DNA of 64,000 bases from Trifolium pratense (Eukaryota > Streptophyta > Magnoliopsida > Fabales > Fabaceae): contig NC_060060.1 of the NCBI RefSeq assembly GCF_020283565.1, forward strand, positions 59,691,257-59,755,256, in the 5' to 3' direction. The notes below the pieces were generated by a model, which was given only the letters and a program-made list of their open reading frames with translations, was not told the origin of the DNA and did no database searches. Below, piece after piece: positions 48,026 through 60,379 of this stretch (positions are counted from its first letter, which is position 1; each line of letters begins with the position of its first letter). The position numbers and the translations under genes are program-made.

Positions 48026-51006
48026 ATGGCATCGGTCTCTAGTCAACAACAGTTCCGGTACACCCAACCACCATCAAAGGTGCTTCACTTGAGAAAATTG
48101 CCATGGGAATGTACGGAGGAGGAACTGATTGAACTCGGGAAACCATTTGGCCATGTTGTGAACACAAAATGCAATGTTGGGTCGAACCGAAATCAAGCTT
48201 TTATTGAATTTGTGAGTGTTTTATTTTTATTTTGATATTATTTTCCTTCATATGAAATAAAATTACTGATTGTTAGCTACAAATTATATGTTGTTACCAT
48301 AACCTACAGGCAGATTTGAATCAAGCCATTGCAATGATATCTTACTATGCCTCATTGTCGGAGCCTGCACAAGTGCTAGGGAAAACTGTATATCTGCAAT
48401 ATTCAAACAGGCAAGAAATAGTGCATAACAAAACTGCTGCAGATGTTGCTGGAAATGTATTGTTAGTAACAATTGAGGGTGAAGATGCATGCCCTATCAG
48501 CAATCAGCATTGATGTCTTGCACTTGGTAAGCAATGACATGTGTGCATAAGTTATATTTGCTAGCACGGTCATCACGAGGATGCTGGTCATTTAGTTTTG
48601 TGATTAGGTGTTCTTTTTCAGGATATGGAAAACTTGTTGACATGTATATAATAAATGAATCAGCAGGCCCATGTGAAGGCAATATCTTCGATGGAAGCTT
48701 AGTGCTTTGGGAGAAACAGTGCTTATGTGTTTGTCTCTTTTCTCCTTTCTCCTTTCTCCTTTCATTATCACTACCTCTTCCCTATTCTCCTTCTGGACTG
48801 CTACAACTCTTGTAGTTTAGGACATTGCCTTGTTTTTGCAACCATGCTTCATTGACTCATCATCTGCATTTTGCTTGTACATATGATAAGATTAGTCACT
48901 AGATTTTGTGCTGTTCATTTCATTTGTGTTCTTGGCGTAGCTATTTCCCCCACTTTCTGCGGTTAATGTTAGAGATTTTTAATGAGAAAATCTATGGCAA
49001 TTGTTTTGATGGTTTTGAAATTTTCATTTGTTTTGCTCATTGCTCACTTTTAATGTTATATTTCTTGTGATACCACCAATACATGCAACTAAAAGCATTT
49101 CTCTTTTAGTATTTCAAAATATATGTTGTTTTTTTAAAGCCTTAAACTTGCATAGTGTTATTTAGATAGCACTTCTCTGTTAGTATTTCAAAATATATAT
49201 TAGGACAAAAATGGATGAAAAGTGGTTCGGAATGTTAGATCAATTAGCTAGGGGAGTTAGAACTGTTAGTTAGGGGAGATTTATTAGATAAATAAATAAG
49301 GGGATATAAGGTTTGAAGGATCATTTTGATTTGTTAATTAGGAAAAACAGGGCAATGGCTCTGTTGTTAAGGTCACGTTTCGGACACCGACACACGTATC
49401 TGACACGTGTTTGTTGTGTTCAATGCAAAAAAAATAAAAATGGGACTCGCTGGATACGGATACAACACATTATTTTAAATGACGGACACTGCACAACAAC
49501 AAAAATTTCAAACTTTTTTTTTTAAAAAAAAAAAAGAGTTTTGTTTTTTACCTTCATATTCTACTTCCCCTCTATAAAAACAAAAACTATTAAGTTTCCT
49601 TATTTTATTTTTTTCTGTTTCTGAGTTGAGTTTGTGCCGTCCACTTCACTTTCTCTTGTTGCCCAAGTATCATTTCGTTTTAGATAATTTTCGTTAATTG
49701 AAAGTACTCGGTTTGTTTTGTTGGATTTATTATGTCTTTTTTTGGTTGATTGAAGTACTAAGTTTAAATAAACATAACTTTTGCTTCTCACATTAGACTA
49801 TTTATAAATTGTGCTCATAAATTGCTTTATTTTATTAATATATAAAATATATATAGCCGTGTACGTGTCCTATGTTTTACATTGTCCCGTGTTGTGTCCC
49901 GTGTCCGTGTCCGAGTCCAGGCTTAATAGGATTAATATGATTAGCTACAGAATGCCAACTGGGCAGGATTTGACTAAATGGAAGTGCCATGTTTGAGCTG
50001 GACTGCAACTTTGTAGTTATTGGAACAATCAGCCGTATTATTTCTCCAGTTTTGGTATTTCAGATTGTTGATCTTTAATCCCACCCTTTATCAGGTATCT
50101 GCTCCCCAAAAATGTGGGACCATGTACCCTCAAGATCACATATTCTGGACATTCAGACATAACTGTGAAGTTTCAAAGCCACAGGAGCAGGTATTTCTGT
50201 TTTCCCTGGTATTGTTGGCTTACTGGAAATCAAGCTTTTTTAATTTAATACTTATTGTGGATATTGGTTTGATATGTCACAGAGACTATACCAATCCTTA
50301 CCTTCCTGTTGCTCAATCAGCCATCGAGGGAGGTGGACAGGTAATGTTTTGGCTGTTTTGTTTTAAGGGGCAGCATATTAGAATTAGATATCTTGCCACC
50401 TGCTTTGTGTAATTGAAAACCTCCAAATTGCTTGTTTTAACTTGAATGCTTTCATGCACATCAGTTATGTGTCCGCCTTCCGCCAAGGGTTTCCCTTGCA
50501 TGTGACTCTGTATACTGAGGATATTTTTTGCAGTATTCATTTATAATATTTCCAGGTCATGGTTGGTTTGGATGGCAAAAGACTGGAGACTGAGAGTAAC
50601 GTTCTTCTCAGCAAGGCCTATTCTTATCTTCTTCTTTTTTTTTAATTTTTTTTTTAATTTTTTTATATATTAGCATGAGGGCTTAAAGCCCGGCCTATAC
50701 TTATCTTTGATAGGTGTATAATAGTGATAATTCAAGTGCTATGTATGCATTTTTAAGTCAGTGTCTCAGCATGGAAACATGAGGAATTTTAACCTTATCA
50801 ATAGTTAGAGATTTACCAGATGCCTTGTTTTATTTTGTACTGTCACTGTCATTACAAGTTTGAGAATTGAGAGTTACATGCTATCGCTTGCAGATACTCA
50901 GACAGCTGTTGTGGCCAGGAAGCCTTGGAAGGACACTGCATATATGATGGAGGATTTTGCAAGCTTCACCTCTCGTATTCACGTCATACAGATCTTAGTA
51001 TAAAGG
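48026..51006 (+). pseudogene. Polypyrimidine-tract-binding protein (PTB) pseudogene, unit 1
   Basis: Exon pieces in PTB order: 48026-48211 (MASVSSQQQFRYTQPPSK, RRM1 start VLHLRKLPWECTEEELIE), 48310-48526 (ADLNQAIAMISYYASLSEPA, YLQYSNRQEIV, up to the RRM2 start), about 50095-50198 (YLLPKNVGPCTLKITYSGHSD-like), about 50284-50340 (DYTNPYLPVAQSAIEGGGQ), about 50556-50615 (VGLDGKRLETESNVLLS), about 50893-51006 (ARKALEGHCIYDGGFC, SRHTDLSIK). Normal PTB is about 440 aa with RRMs and acts in splicing. Here a 7-bp duplication (ATCAGCA, 48496-48509) shifts frame in exon 2 and stops translation at 48511-48513; the rest of RRM2 and everything after the last piece are absent. A short truncated RRM1 protein could still be made. 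Confidence 0.85.
49369..49925. mobile_element. MITE-like element inside the PTB pseudogene
   Basis: Ends are inverted and GTGTCC-rich: TTTCGGACACCGACACACG at the left, CCCGTGTCCGTGTCCGAG at the right. About 550 bp, AT-rich centre with A and T homopolymers. The same word style (GACACGTG, GTGTCCG) occurs in the elements at 19.0-19.4 kb. No coding content. Confidence 0.6.
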
Positions 51007-51679
51007 TAAACAATCAACCCTATCTGTACACTGAGGATTGATGTCAGTTAAATAAATGCTTGAAAAGAATAAATGAATTGGAGATGTCTTAAAACATTTT
51101 GATAACTGGTTGCTTTATTTGTCTTTCTTCATGGCTACACTTAAAATCCTTCAACTTCAAAGCTTGAAAAGTTTCCCCTATAAACATTGATCTCCATCAG
51201 ACCTTTCTGAATCTCTCGACCGTATTTCAAAAATAAATGAAAATGCGGTATTATAAAAACCCTGTCTCATAATTTTTTATTTGCTGCTCAGTATTATATT
51301 TTCCTTTTTAATTTTTAGAGGTGGCAACCGGTGTAAACATTTTTTAAAACTTGCTACGTGTATTATGGCTTCGCAGTTTAAGTTTAATTTTAACGATGAT
51401 TTGTGTTATTAATTAGTGATTAATTATCCTCTTCCTTTTTATTACGAATTCTTCTAAGCTGTGATTGGAAGTCTATATGGGGGAAGAGACAACTTTAGAG
51501 GAAGGGGATGATTTATTTTCTCCTCTCACCTTGTTTGGGAGAGGCACTAAGTCAGTTTTATCAACCTCTTCTTCCTCTTGAGGCTGTCCTACACCAGTTA
51601 TTGCCCTTTTAATTCTTTTTTACTATTACAAAATCCCATACTTGGCATCTTGAACTGCTAAGCAGCTTGCTTCTGCAAC

Positions 51680-52105
51680 TATGGATGAACTCAAGTCCTC
51701 TAAATTGAGCATGATGATTATTTTAAATTTCTTAGACCTTGGTTAGAGCATGAGGATTTTGTGAATCAAATTAAATTGGCTTGGGTTCCCTCTAGCAGCT
51801 GGATTGATAATATAAATAGAGTTACTTCTAATTTGAAAAATTGGAATATTCATGTTTTTGGCAATATCTTCAGAAAGAAGAAAAAAGCATAGATTGTTCA
51901 AATTACTTGAAGGTATCAATAACAAACTTGGGCATATATAATGATAGGTTGGCTTCATTGGAAGATTCTCTTTGGAAGGAATATAGTGAAAACTTGCACC
52001 AAGAGGAAGCTTATTGGATTCACAAAGCTGAGTCTAAAAGGTTGGCTCAGTGTGATGCAAATACTACTTTCTGTGCTGCAATAAATAAATACAGTACTGT
52101 GTAAG
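51680..52105 (+). pseudogene. LINE (non-LTR) ORF2 remnant
   Basis: With frame changes it reads RPWLEHEDFVNQIKLAWV, WIDNINRVTSNLKNWNIHVF then GNIFRKKK, a stop, then SLEDSLWKEYSENLHQEE, YWIHKAESKRLAQCDANT. This is the region of plant LINE ORF2 between endonuclease and reverse transcriptase (NVFGNIFxRKK, QEExxWxQKSRxxWxxxGDxNT). A decayed fragment located between the two duplication units. Confidence 0.7.
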
Positions 52106-52149
52106 ATTTTATACAGTTCTGTGCTGCAATTTGGGAAGCTTTAAGCATA

Positions 52150-52600
52150 ATTCCTCCCGCCAAGTTGGTTGTTAATTTGGGAAGCTTTAATGTCATGGTG
52201 GATGGTTATTGTGTTGAGGGAAGATTCAAGGAGGAATTCAGGTTTTTAGGAGCATGGGTGAGTATCGATTTAGGCCGGATACGTTGTCCTTTAATAACTT
52301 GATTGAACAGTTGTGTAATAAAGGGATGATTTTGGAAGCTGAGGAGGTTTATGGAGAAATGGAAGGTAAAGGGGTGAACCCTGAGGAGGAGTATACATAT
52401 GGCTTGTTGATGGATACTTGTTTCAAAGAGAGCCAGCCTTATGATGCTGTTAGCTATTTTAGAAAAATGGTGGAATTGAGAAAAGAAGGGAGAGAAGAGG
52501 ACTTGACCAAACTGATGGAGGAGAAGGAAAGGTTGAAAGCTGAAGCTAAGGCTAAGTAAGGAGGCTGAGGCAGCAGAAGCTGCTTATTTTTGTCCAAATT
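52150..52600 (+). pseudogene. PPR protein pseudogene with internal deletion
   Basis: Reads (with a small frameshift near 52235) [19 protein letters not shown], then [60 protein letters not shown] and SYFRKM: three pentatricopeptide repeats of about 35 residues. Directly after YFRKM comes VELRKEGREEDLTKLMEEKE and a Lys/Ala/Glu-rich end, which looks like the C-terminal tail of an organellar PPR protein. The repeats normally expected between are missing, so the piece has lost its 5' end and its centre. Confidence 0.7.
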
Positions 52601-53009
52601 GTTTCTCTATTGCTTCCTTCTAAGCTTTTGCATCATTCCTTGTGTTGTAAGAAATCATTTGAAAAGTTCAATTTCTTCTTCCATATTGAAAACTCAGGTT
52701 GTTCTAGCACGGAGCACGAGTATATTTAATATTCATTTAATTTTATTATGCATTAATATTTCAAAATTCCTCTTAAAAGTAGTGTTTTAATTGAACAATG
52801 ACACCAAATATAGTAAATCAATTAGTGGTACTCTTTCCTTAAAAAATAAATAAAAAATTAGTGGTACTTTTTGTGAAAAAGTATTTATATGATCTATAGA
52901 GATATTTTATTAATTTTAAAAATAGAATAGTAGGTGCTTTATTAATATATCAATTAATTAAGATTTATCACTAGATTTTAATAATTAAATTTATCAATCT
53001 CATCTTCCC
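52601..53009. other. Gene-free spacer between duplication units
   Basis: AT-rich, short homopolymers, no gene support. Confidence 0.5.
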
Positions 53010-53778
53010 TATACATTTTTAGGGACAAAAATCTTATTTAACTCAAGATTTTAATAATTGAATTAAATTTAAACGTGTAATTATTAGTCCCTCATGTCCT
53101 TTTTATAAGAAATATTTACCAATGATGATAAATCTTAAGGCTTGAAAAAAAATTATATAACAGAAAATAGAAAGATTCAAGGTTGAAAAAATTAAAGGTT
53201 GAAAATATTTCAAAAGGACAAAAGGAAAAAAAATATTATGATGCAGAAAACTCACAATAAAAGCCTATGTAAAAAAAAAAAAAAATACAGCTGTAAACTT
53301 AACGCATCACAGCTGTCACGCGGCCATTCTGACCGTTGCGGAAAAATTCGAGTTATTATAAATACATTCACTGATTGCGCCGTCAAAATTTCATTCACTC
53401 ACTTTCAGAAAACTCACTGAGAGACTCACTCACTCACTACCCATTGCTTTCAAGTTCCTTCCTTTGTTCATTCATTCATCGCTTTGATTTCATCGCTGCG
53501 TTCATCATCGCTCTGTTCATCGCTCTCATTTCATTCCATTCAACAATCAATTAGGTAAAGTTTTCATCTTTCTTTAATTTCTTCTTTTCTTTCTCTAATT
53601 TCATCGCTTCAATTCAATTACTTACTTATGCAATTTATTTATTCATTCTTCATTTTCAGAGTCTTTCCTCCTTCTACTTTATACCCTCTTCACTCACTCA
53701 CTCTCACTTCCATTATTCATTCATTACAATCCATTCATTCATTCATTATTCTATTTCATTCATTCATTCATCGCAAAT

Positions 53779-55517
53779 ATGAACCTTTTCACTACTAACA
53801 ATCCATCATTCCCCGCTGGGCTTAGAGTACTTGCAGTCGATCATGACACCTACGATCTCTACACTATTCACCACATTTGTAATCAATTACACTATCAAGG
53901 TACTTACTTTCTCACTCACTCACTCACACACCTTAATTATTATTCTAAACTACTTTTCATCTTTTTTTTGTTCTAACTCTTAATGTTTTTTTATTGCAGT
54001 TACAACATGCAGTACCACTTCTCAAGCGACGCATTTCTTGTCCCGACAACATTTCGACATCATTGTCATCGAAACTCATATTCCACAACAAGATACTTAT
54101 GGATTTGTTCAACAAGTGACTTCACATTTGAAAATTCCAGTGATTAGTAAGTAGTTCTTCCTTAAACTCATCATTGGTTACACCTTTCCATTAATTAATT
54201 AACAAATGTGACTCACCCTGTTATTATTTTTATTTTCTTCCTTAAACTCATCATTGGTTACACCTTTCCATTAATTAATTAACAAATGTGACTCACCCTG
54301 TTATTATTTTTATTTTGTAGTGATGTCGCTTGATAACCGAACCTGTTCTGTTATGGATTCCATTTCCAACGGGGCTTGTAGTTACTGGGCCAAACCACTG
54401 GATGAAAATCTATTCAAAAATATGTGGCAACATGTCGTGCGGCAACATCTAGTGCAAAAGGAAAGCGAGGCTAAAGGGCTTAAAAAGCTAGGAAGAGAAC
54501 ATCTAGTGCAAAAGGAAAGCGAGGCTAAAGGGCTTAAAAAGCGAGGAAGAGATGATGAGGTTCATGTTTCTAAACAACCTCTGGCAAAGAAAGCTCGTTT
54601 CTCTTGGACAGATGATTTGCACCAAAAATTTGTGTCGGTCGTGAATCATCTTGGGATTAAAAGTATGAATCTTTCATCAGACTTTTTGTTTTTTGCACTT
54701 GTTTGTATTCTATTCTTCAAGAACTCAATAATGATAATCAACTTACTTATGTGCATCAGTTTTATGTTTGTTTTGTTCTGCTGCTTGTCGTATTTGTTGT
54801 TGTGTTTCTTTACTCTGTTTTTGGGTCTGTAACTTGCTCTTTGGTTAGAGCTCTAGCTCCACCTTTCATTGTTTTCCGGCTTCCCCCCCTTTCTTGGCCC
54901 TTCTTGTGCCTTGATCGGAGGCTTAATAAATTGTTTGCATTTCAAAAAACTTACTTATGTGCATCCTTTTCTTTCAGATGCAAAGCCTAAAAAAGTTCTG
55001 AAGATCATGGATTGTCCTGGCTTGGAATTACAGCATGTAGCTAGTCATTTGCAGGTTGGTTTTTATATTAGTTTCTTGTTTAAATTTCATACATTAGTGT
55101 TTTGTGTAATTTGAATCTGAAATTTATGAAGTGTTTTATCACTAACACTTCTGTATCTGTTACGTTCTTTTGCAGAAATATAAAATGTATTTAGATGGTG
55201 GGATAAAAAATTCAAAGATGAATCAGAAGAACAATGAAACACAAGCACAGGATCAATGTCATGATAATTGGACAGAAATTGATGAAACCGAAGTATTTTT
55301 TAGCTTGACTGATTTTTCCCCCGATCTTAACGATGATATACACAATAACAACTATGCTGTTTCAGCTGAGAGCATTGATTCCCCTAGCACCTCTCTTCCA
55401 CAGCTTGGGCAATATTCAATGACACCACCTGATCAATGTGACGATTCCGACATATTTTTTAACTTGACCGATTTATTCCCCAATCTTAACGATGAGTTAC
55501 ACAATGGGATATGGTGA
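53779..55517 (+). CDS. Type-B response-regulator-like protein with degenerate receiver
   Basis: Exons 53779-53899, 54000-54146, 54321-54662, 54978-55054, 55176-55517; 342 residues, in frame, GT-AG. A receiver-like domain lies at about 15-122: LRVLAVDHDTYDL (second pocket Asp is His22), FDIIVIETHIP (Glu65 in place of the phosphoacceptor Asp), MMSLDNR (Ser92 conserved) and YWAKPL (Lys114 conserved). The linker has an 18-residue tandem repeat (LVQKESEAKGLKK). The GARP domain is at about 179-237 (RFSWTDDLHQKF, NAKPKKVLKIM, VASHLQKYKMYL). The C-terminus has DIFFNLTDLFPN-type acidic/hydrophobic motifs. Canonical type-B regulators mediate cytokinin signalling through Asp phosphorylation; this one probably cannot be phosphorylated there, and Glu may mimic the active state. 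Shorter than typical ARR-B proteins (about 550-700 aa). Confidence 0.88.
54157..54316. repeat. 80-bp tandem duplication within intron 2
   Basis: Two copies, apparently identical by eye, of CTTCCTTAAACTCATCATTG ... TTATTATTTTTATTTT in direct tandem with period 80. The downstream copy ends at the TTTTGTAG acceptor used by exon 3. Confidence 0.9.
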
Positions 55518-56656
55518 CTATAAAGAAGGCAACATTGAATATCTCATTCTACCTTCACGACATCCGTTTCTATTTTAGTCATAGTTAGTATATCAATTAA
55601 GCTTTAGGCTTATGCTTTGTAACAAGGGCACTATTATAAAAGACCCATTTCTGTTTTTTGTTCATATTGAATCAATAAAAATATTCTTTTTAATGCATTC
55701 CATTAAGAATTTTCAGCGCCTTTTTCCATTCTGCAGAGTACTTTATTGATGGTTGATTGGTTCTGCTTTATTATAGTGTCAATCAATTGATTTAACCAAC
55801 CAATTATTAACAATGTCATCCATATTCAGGGTGAGACCCTTTCAGCTTTTGCAGGTGTGTTAGTATACTTTCAGGTCCATTGTATTGTAGTATGTACCTG
55901 GGGCTGGTCCTGTCTGATAGTTTCACTGGTAAGGCACCAGTGGTTGCAGTCGGAGAGGCCTGTGTATATTGGTGCTGATTGTGTTCGGTGGTGCCACACT
56001 TACCCTGCAGTTGAAGGCAATTATGTTGGAAATATGCTCAAACATAAGGGTAACGTTGGAGTAGTTGGAATTGTTTAATATGCAATATTTGTGTTGTGAT
56101 AGTTGTTTCTGAATTTGATTAGGAAGATTTGGTGTCTGCATTAGTGTTTTGTGTATCTACGGGGAGCTTTTCTAGGAATTTTGGTGGCTCTGGTGCCTTT
56201 CCTTTTAAGGTCTTGTTTCGATTTGCAGTGTTGGTCTGATTGTGCGGCGAAGATGAAAGTATTTCCTGCATCCCTATGGTGCTGCTTCAGTTTTGGTGTT
56301 TACATCTCTTTTCTGTTTTTTTTATTTCTGGAATTTCAATTTCATATGCACTATATTGTTACCCCTAAGCTTTGTTATTTTTTCCCCTTAGCAACTGCAC
56401 ACTGATTTAATTGGATTTCAATTTTTTTTTTTTTAAATATGCTATTGCATTTGTATAATGTTATCTATAAACGAATCATGCTAGCTAAATTATGAGTGTG
56501 TGAAGTAGTGAATGTAATGTAATTTGTTGGAAATTATTTTTGGGAAAACTGAATTATGCATTGTGGATACAGTTGTATGATTATAAGATAATATGATATG
56601 GTAGCTGATTTTGAAATGGATATTGTAATTCAGCAGGTTTAAGGTTATTGTCTGAA
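55518..56656. other. 3'-UTR of the second GARP gene and intergenic stretch
   Basis: Matches the unit 1 3' flank up to about 55835. At 55909-56042 a segment (CCTGTCTGATAGTTTCACTG ... TGGAAATATGCTCAAAC) recurs at 57366-57505, just past the unit end. Frames at 55857-56405 have no gene support. Confidence 0.55.
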
Positions 56657-56846
56657 ATGGTATCGGTTTCTAGTCAGCAACAGTTCCGGTACACCCAACC
56701 ACCATCGAAGATGCTTCACTTGAGAAACTTGCCATGGGAATGTGCGGAGGAGGAACTGATTGAACTCGGGAAGCCATATGGCAATGTTGTGAACAAAAAA
56801 TGCAATATTGGGTCGAATCGAAATCAAGGTTTATTGAATTTGTGAG
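56657..56846 (+). pseudogene. PTB first-exon fragment, unit 2
   Basis: Encodes MVSVSSQQQFRYTQPPSK, then LHLRNLPWECAEEELIEL and NVVNKKCNIGSNRNQG before a frameshift: unit 1 has CAAGCTTTTATTGAATTT where this has CAAGGTTTATTGAATTT, one base less. The GTGAGT donor is still present but all further exons are missing. Not functional as an RNA-binding protein. Confidence 0.85.
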
Positions 56847-56861
56847 TGTTTTATTCTACGA

Positions 56862-57040
56862 TGTTAATAGCGCTCTATAGCGGGATAGCGTAGCGGCAGA
56901 CCCCCTCCCCGCTACGCCAGAGGTCCACTTTCCGCTATTTAGAGAAGCGGAAATAGTGGCCGCGATTTGCAGGGAAATGGCGGCGTTGTGGAAGAGTCGT
57001 AGCAGATCCATAGCATTTTCTGGCCGCTAAATGATACTGT
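56862..57040. repeat. GC-rich TAGCGG-type repeat insertion
   Basis: Starts right where unit 2 stops matching the unit 1 PTB intron. It carries TAGCGCTCTATAGCGGGATA, CCCCGCTACGCC, GCGGAAATAGTGGCCGCG and ends TGGCCGCTAAATG. Several self-complementary words (TAGCGG/CCGCTA). The composition is unlike the neighbours, so it is probably a small transposon or what is left of one. Confidence 0.5.
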
Positions 57041-57365
57041 TAGCATTTTATTTGCACCTAGATAAACTCCTTTGTCCTGCTGAGATTGATATTTATTTTG
57101 GATAACTGGCTGTTTTATTTGTCCTTGTTCAATGGCTACACTTGGTTAAATATCTAGTTTTGGACCTTGTTTTTCCTTTCTGTGAAATTGTTATTGGTGT
57201 TCTACACTGAAAACCCTTCAACTCCAACGCTTGAAAAGTTTCCCCTATAACCCTTGATCTCCATCAGACCTTTCTGAAATTGTTAGAGGTGGCACTGGCA
57301 GGATCTACTGGTGTAATCATTTTTTAAACCTGCTGCGTGTATTTATTATGGCATTATTATATTTT

Positions 57366-57592
57366 CCTGTCTGATAGTTTCACTGGTAAGGCACCAGTGG
57401 TTGCAGCCGGAGAGGCCTGTGTACATTGGTCCTAGGCTGATTGTGTTCGGTGGTGCCACACTTCCCCTGCACTTGAAGGCAATTATGTTGGAAATATGCT
57501 CAAACTTGAATGTAGTGACTAACGTCTTCTCGTATGTTTGCACATGGAGCTATCCGACTCAATGCAAAAGCGATTCAAACCATCAAGCAAAA
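57366..57592. repeat. Repeat of 55909-56042 and upstream flank of the cap methyltransferase gene
   Basis: 57366-57505 repeats the segment seen at 55909 (TTTCACTGGTAAGGCACCAG, GAGAGGCCTGTGTA, GTTCGGTGGTGCCACACTT). The frame running through it into the methyltransferase exon is open, but only its last residues (NHQAKMALIKI) resemble the family. Confidence 0.6.
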
Positions 57593-60299
<2,707 letters not shown>

Positions 60300-60379
60300 T
60301 GTATTAACTGCATGTTGCTTATACTTTGCTTTCAGTTACGGTTTATGGTTATTCATTTGAATCTTCATAACATTTCCAG

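Larger units (their letters stand above)
44645..51370. repeat. Tandem segmental duplication, unit 1
   Basis: Shares with unit 2 (53010-57365): promoter sequence (TTTTTAGGGACAAAAATCTT, TAATTATTAGTCCCTC), leader with (ATTC)n, the GARP exons and introns, the 3'-UTR (AGCTTTAGGCTTATG, AATCAATAAAAATATTC), the PTB first exon, and the tail (TTGAAAAGTTTCCCCTATAA, GATCTCCATCAGACCTTTCT). Order and strand are the same, with an offset of 8.2-8.6 kb. Unit 1 keeps more PTB exons than unit 2, while unit 2 keeps the receiver exons that unit 1 lacks. Confidence 0.85.
53010..57365. repeat. Tandem segmental duplication, unit 2
   Basis: Second copy of the GARP-PTB block. Relative to unit 1 it has the two receiver exons, but the middle of PTB (the part equal to about 48220-51090) is replaced by a short GC-rich segment. 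Its end resembles 51095-51370 of unit 1. Confidence 0.85.

Noticed and set aside
54703..54990. Frame of 95 codons with hydrophobic segments in the second GARP gene
   Set aside because: It lies in intron 3, between a good donor at 54663 and the acceptor at 54977; T-rich introns give such frames.
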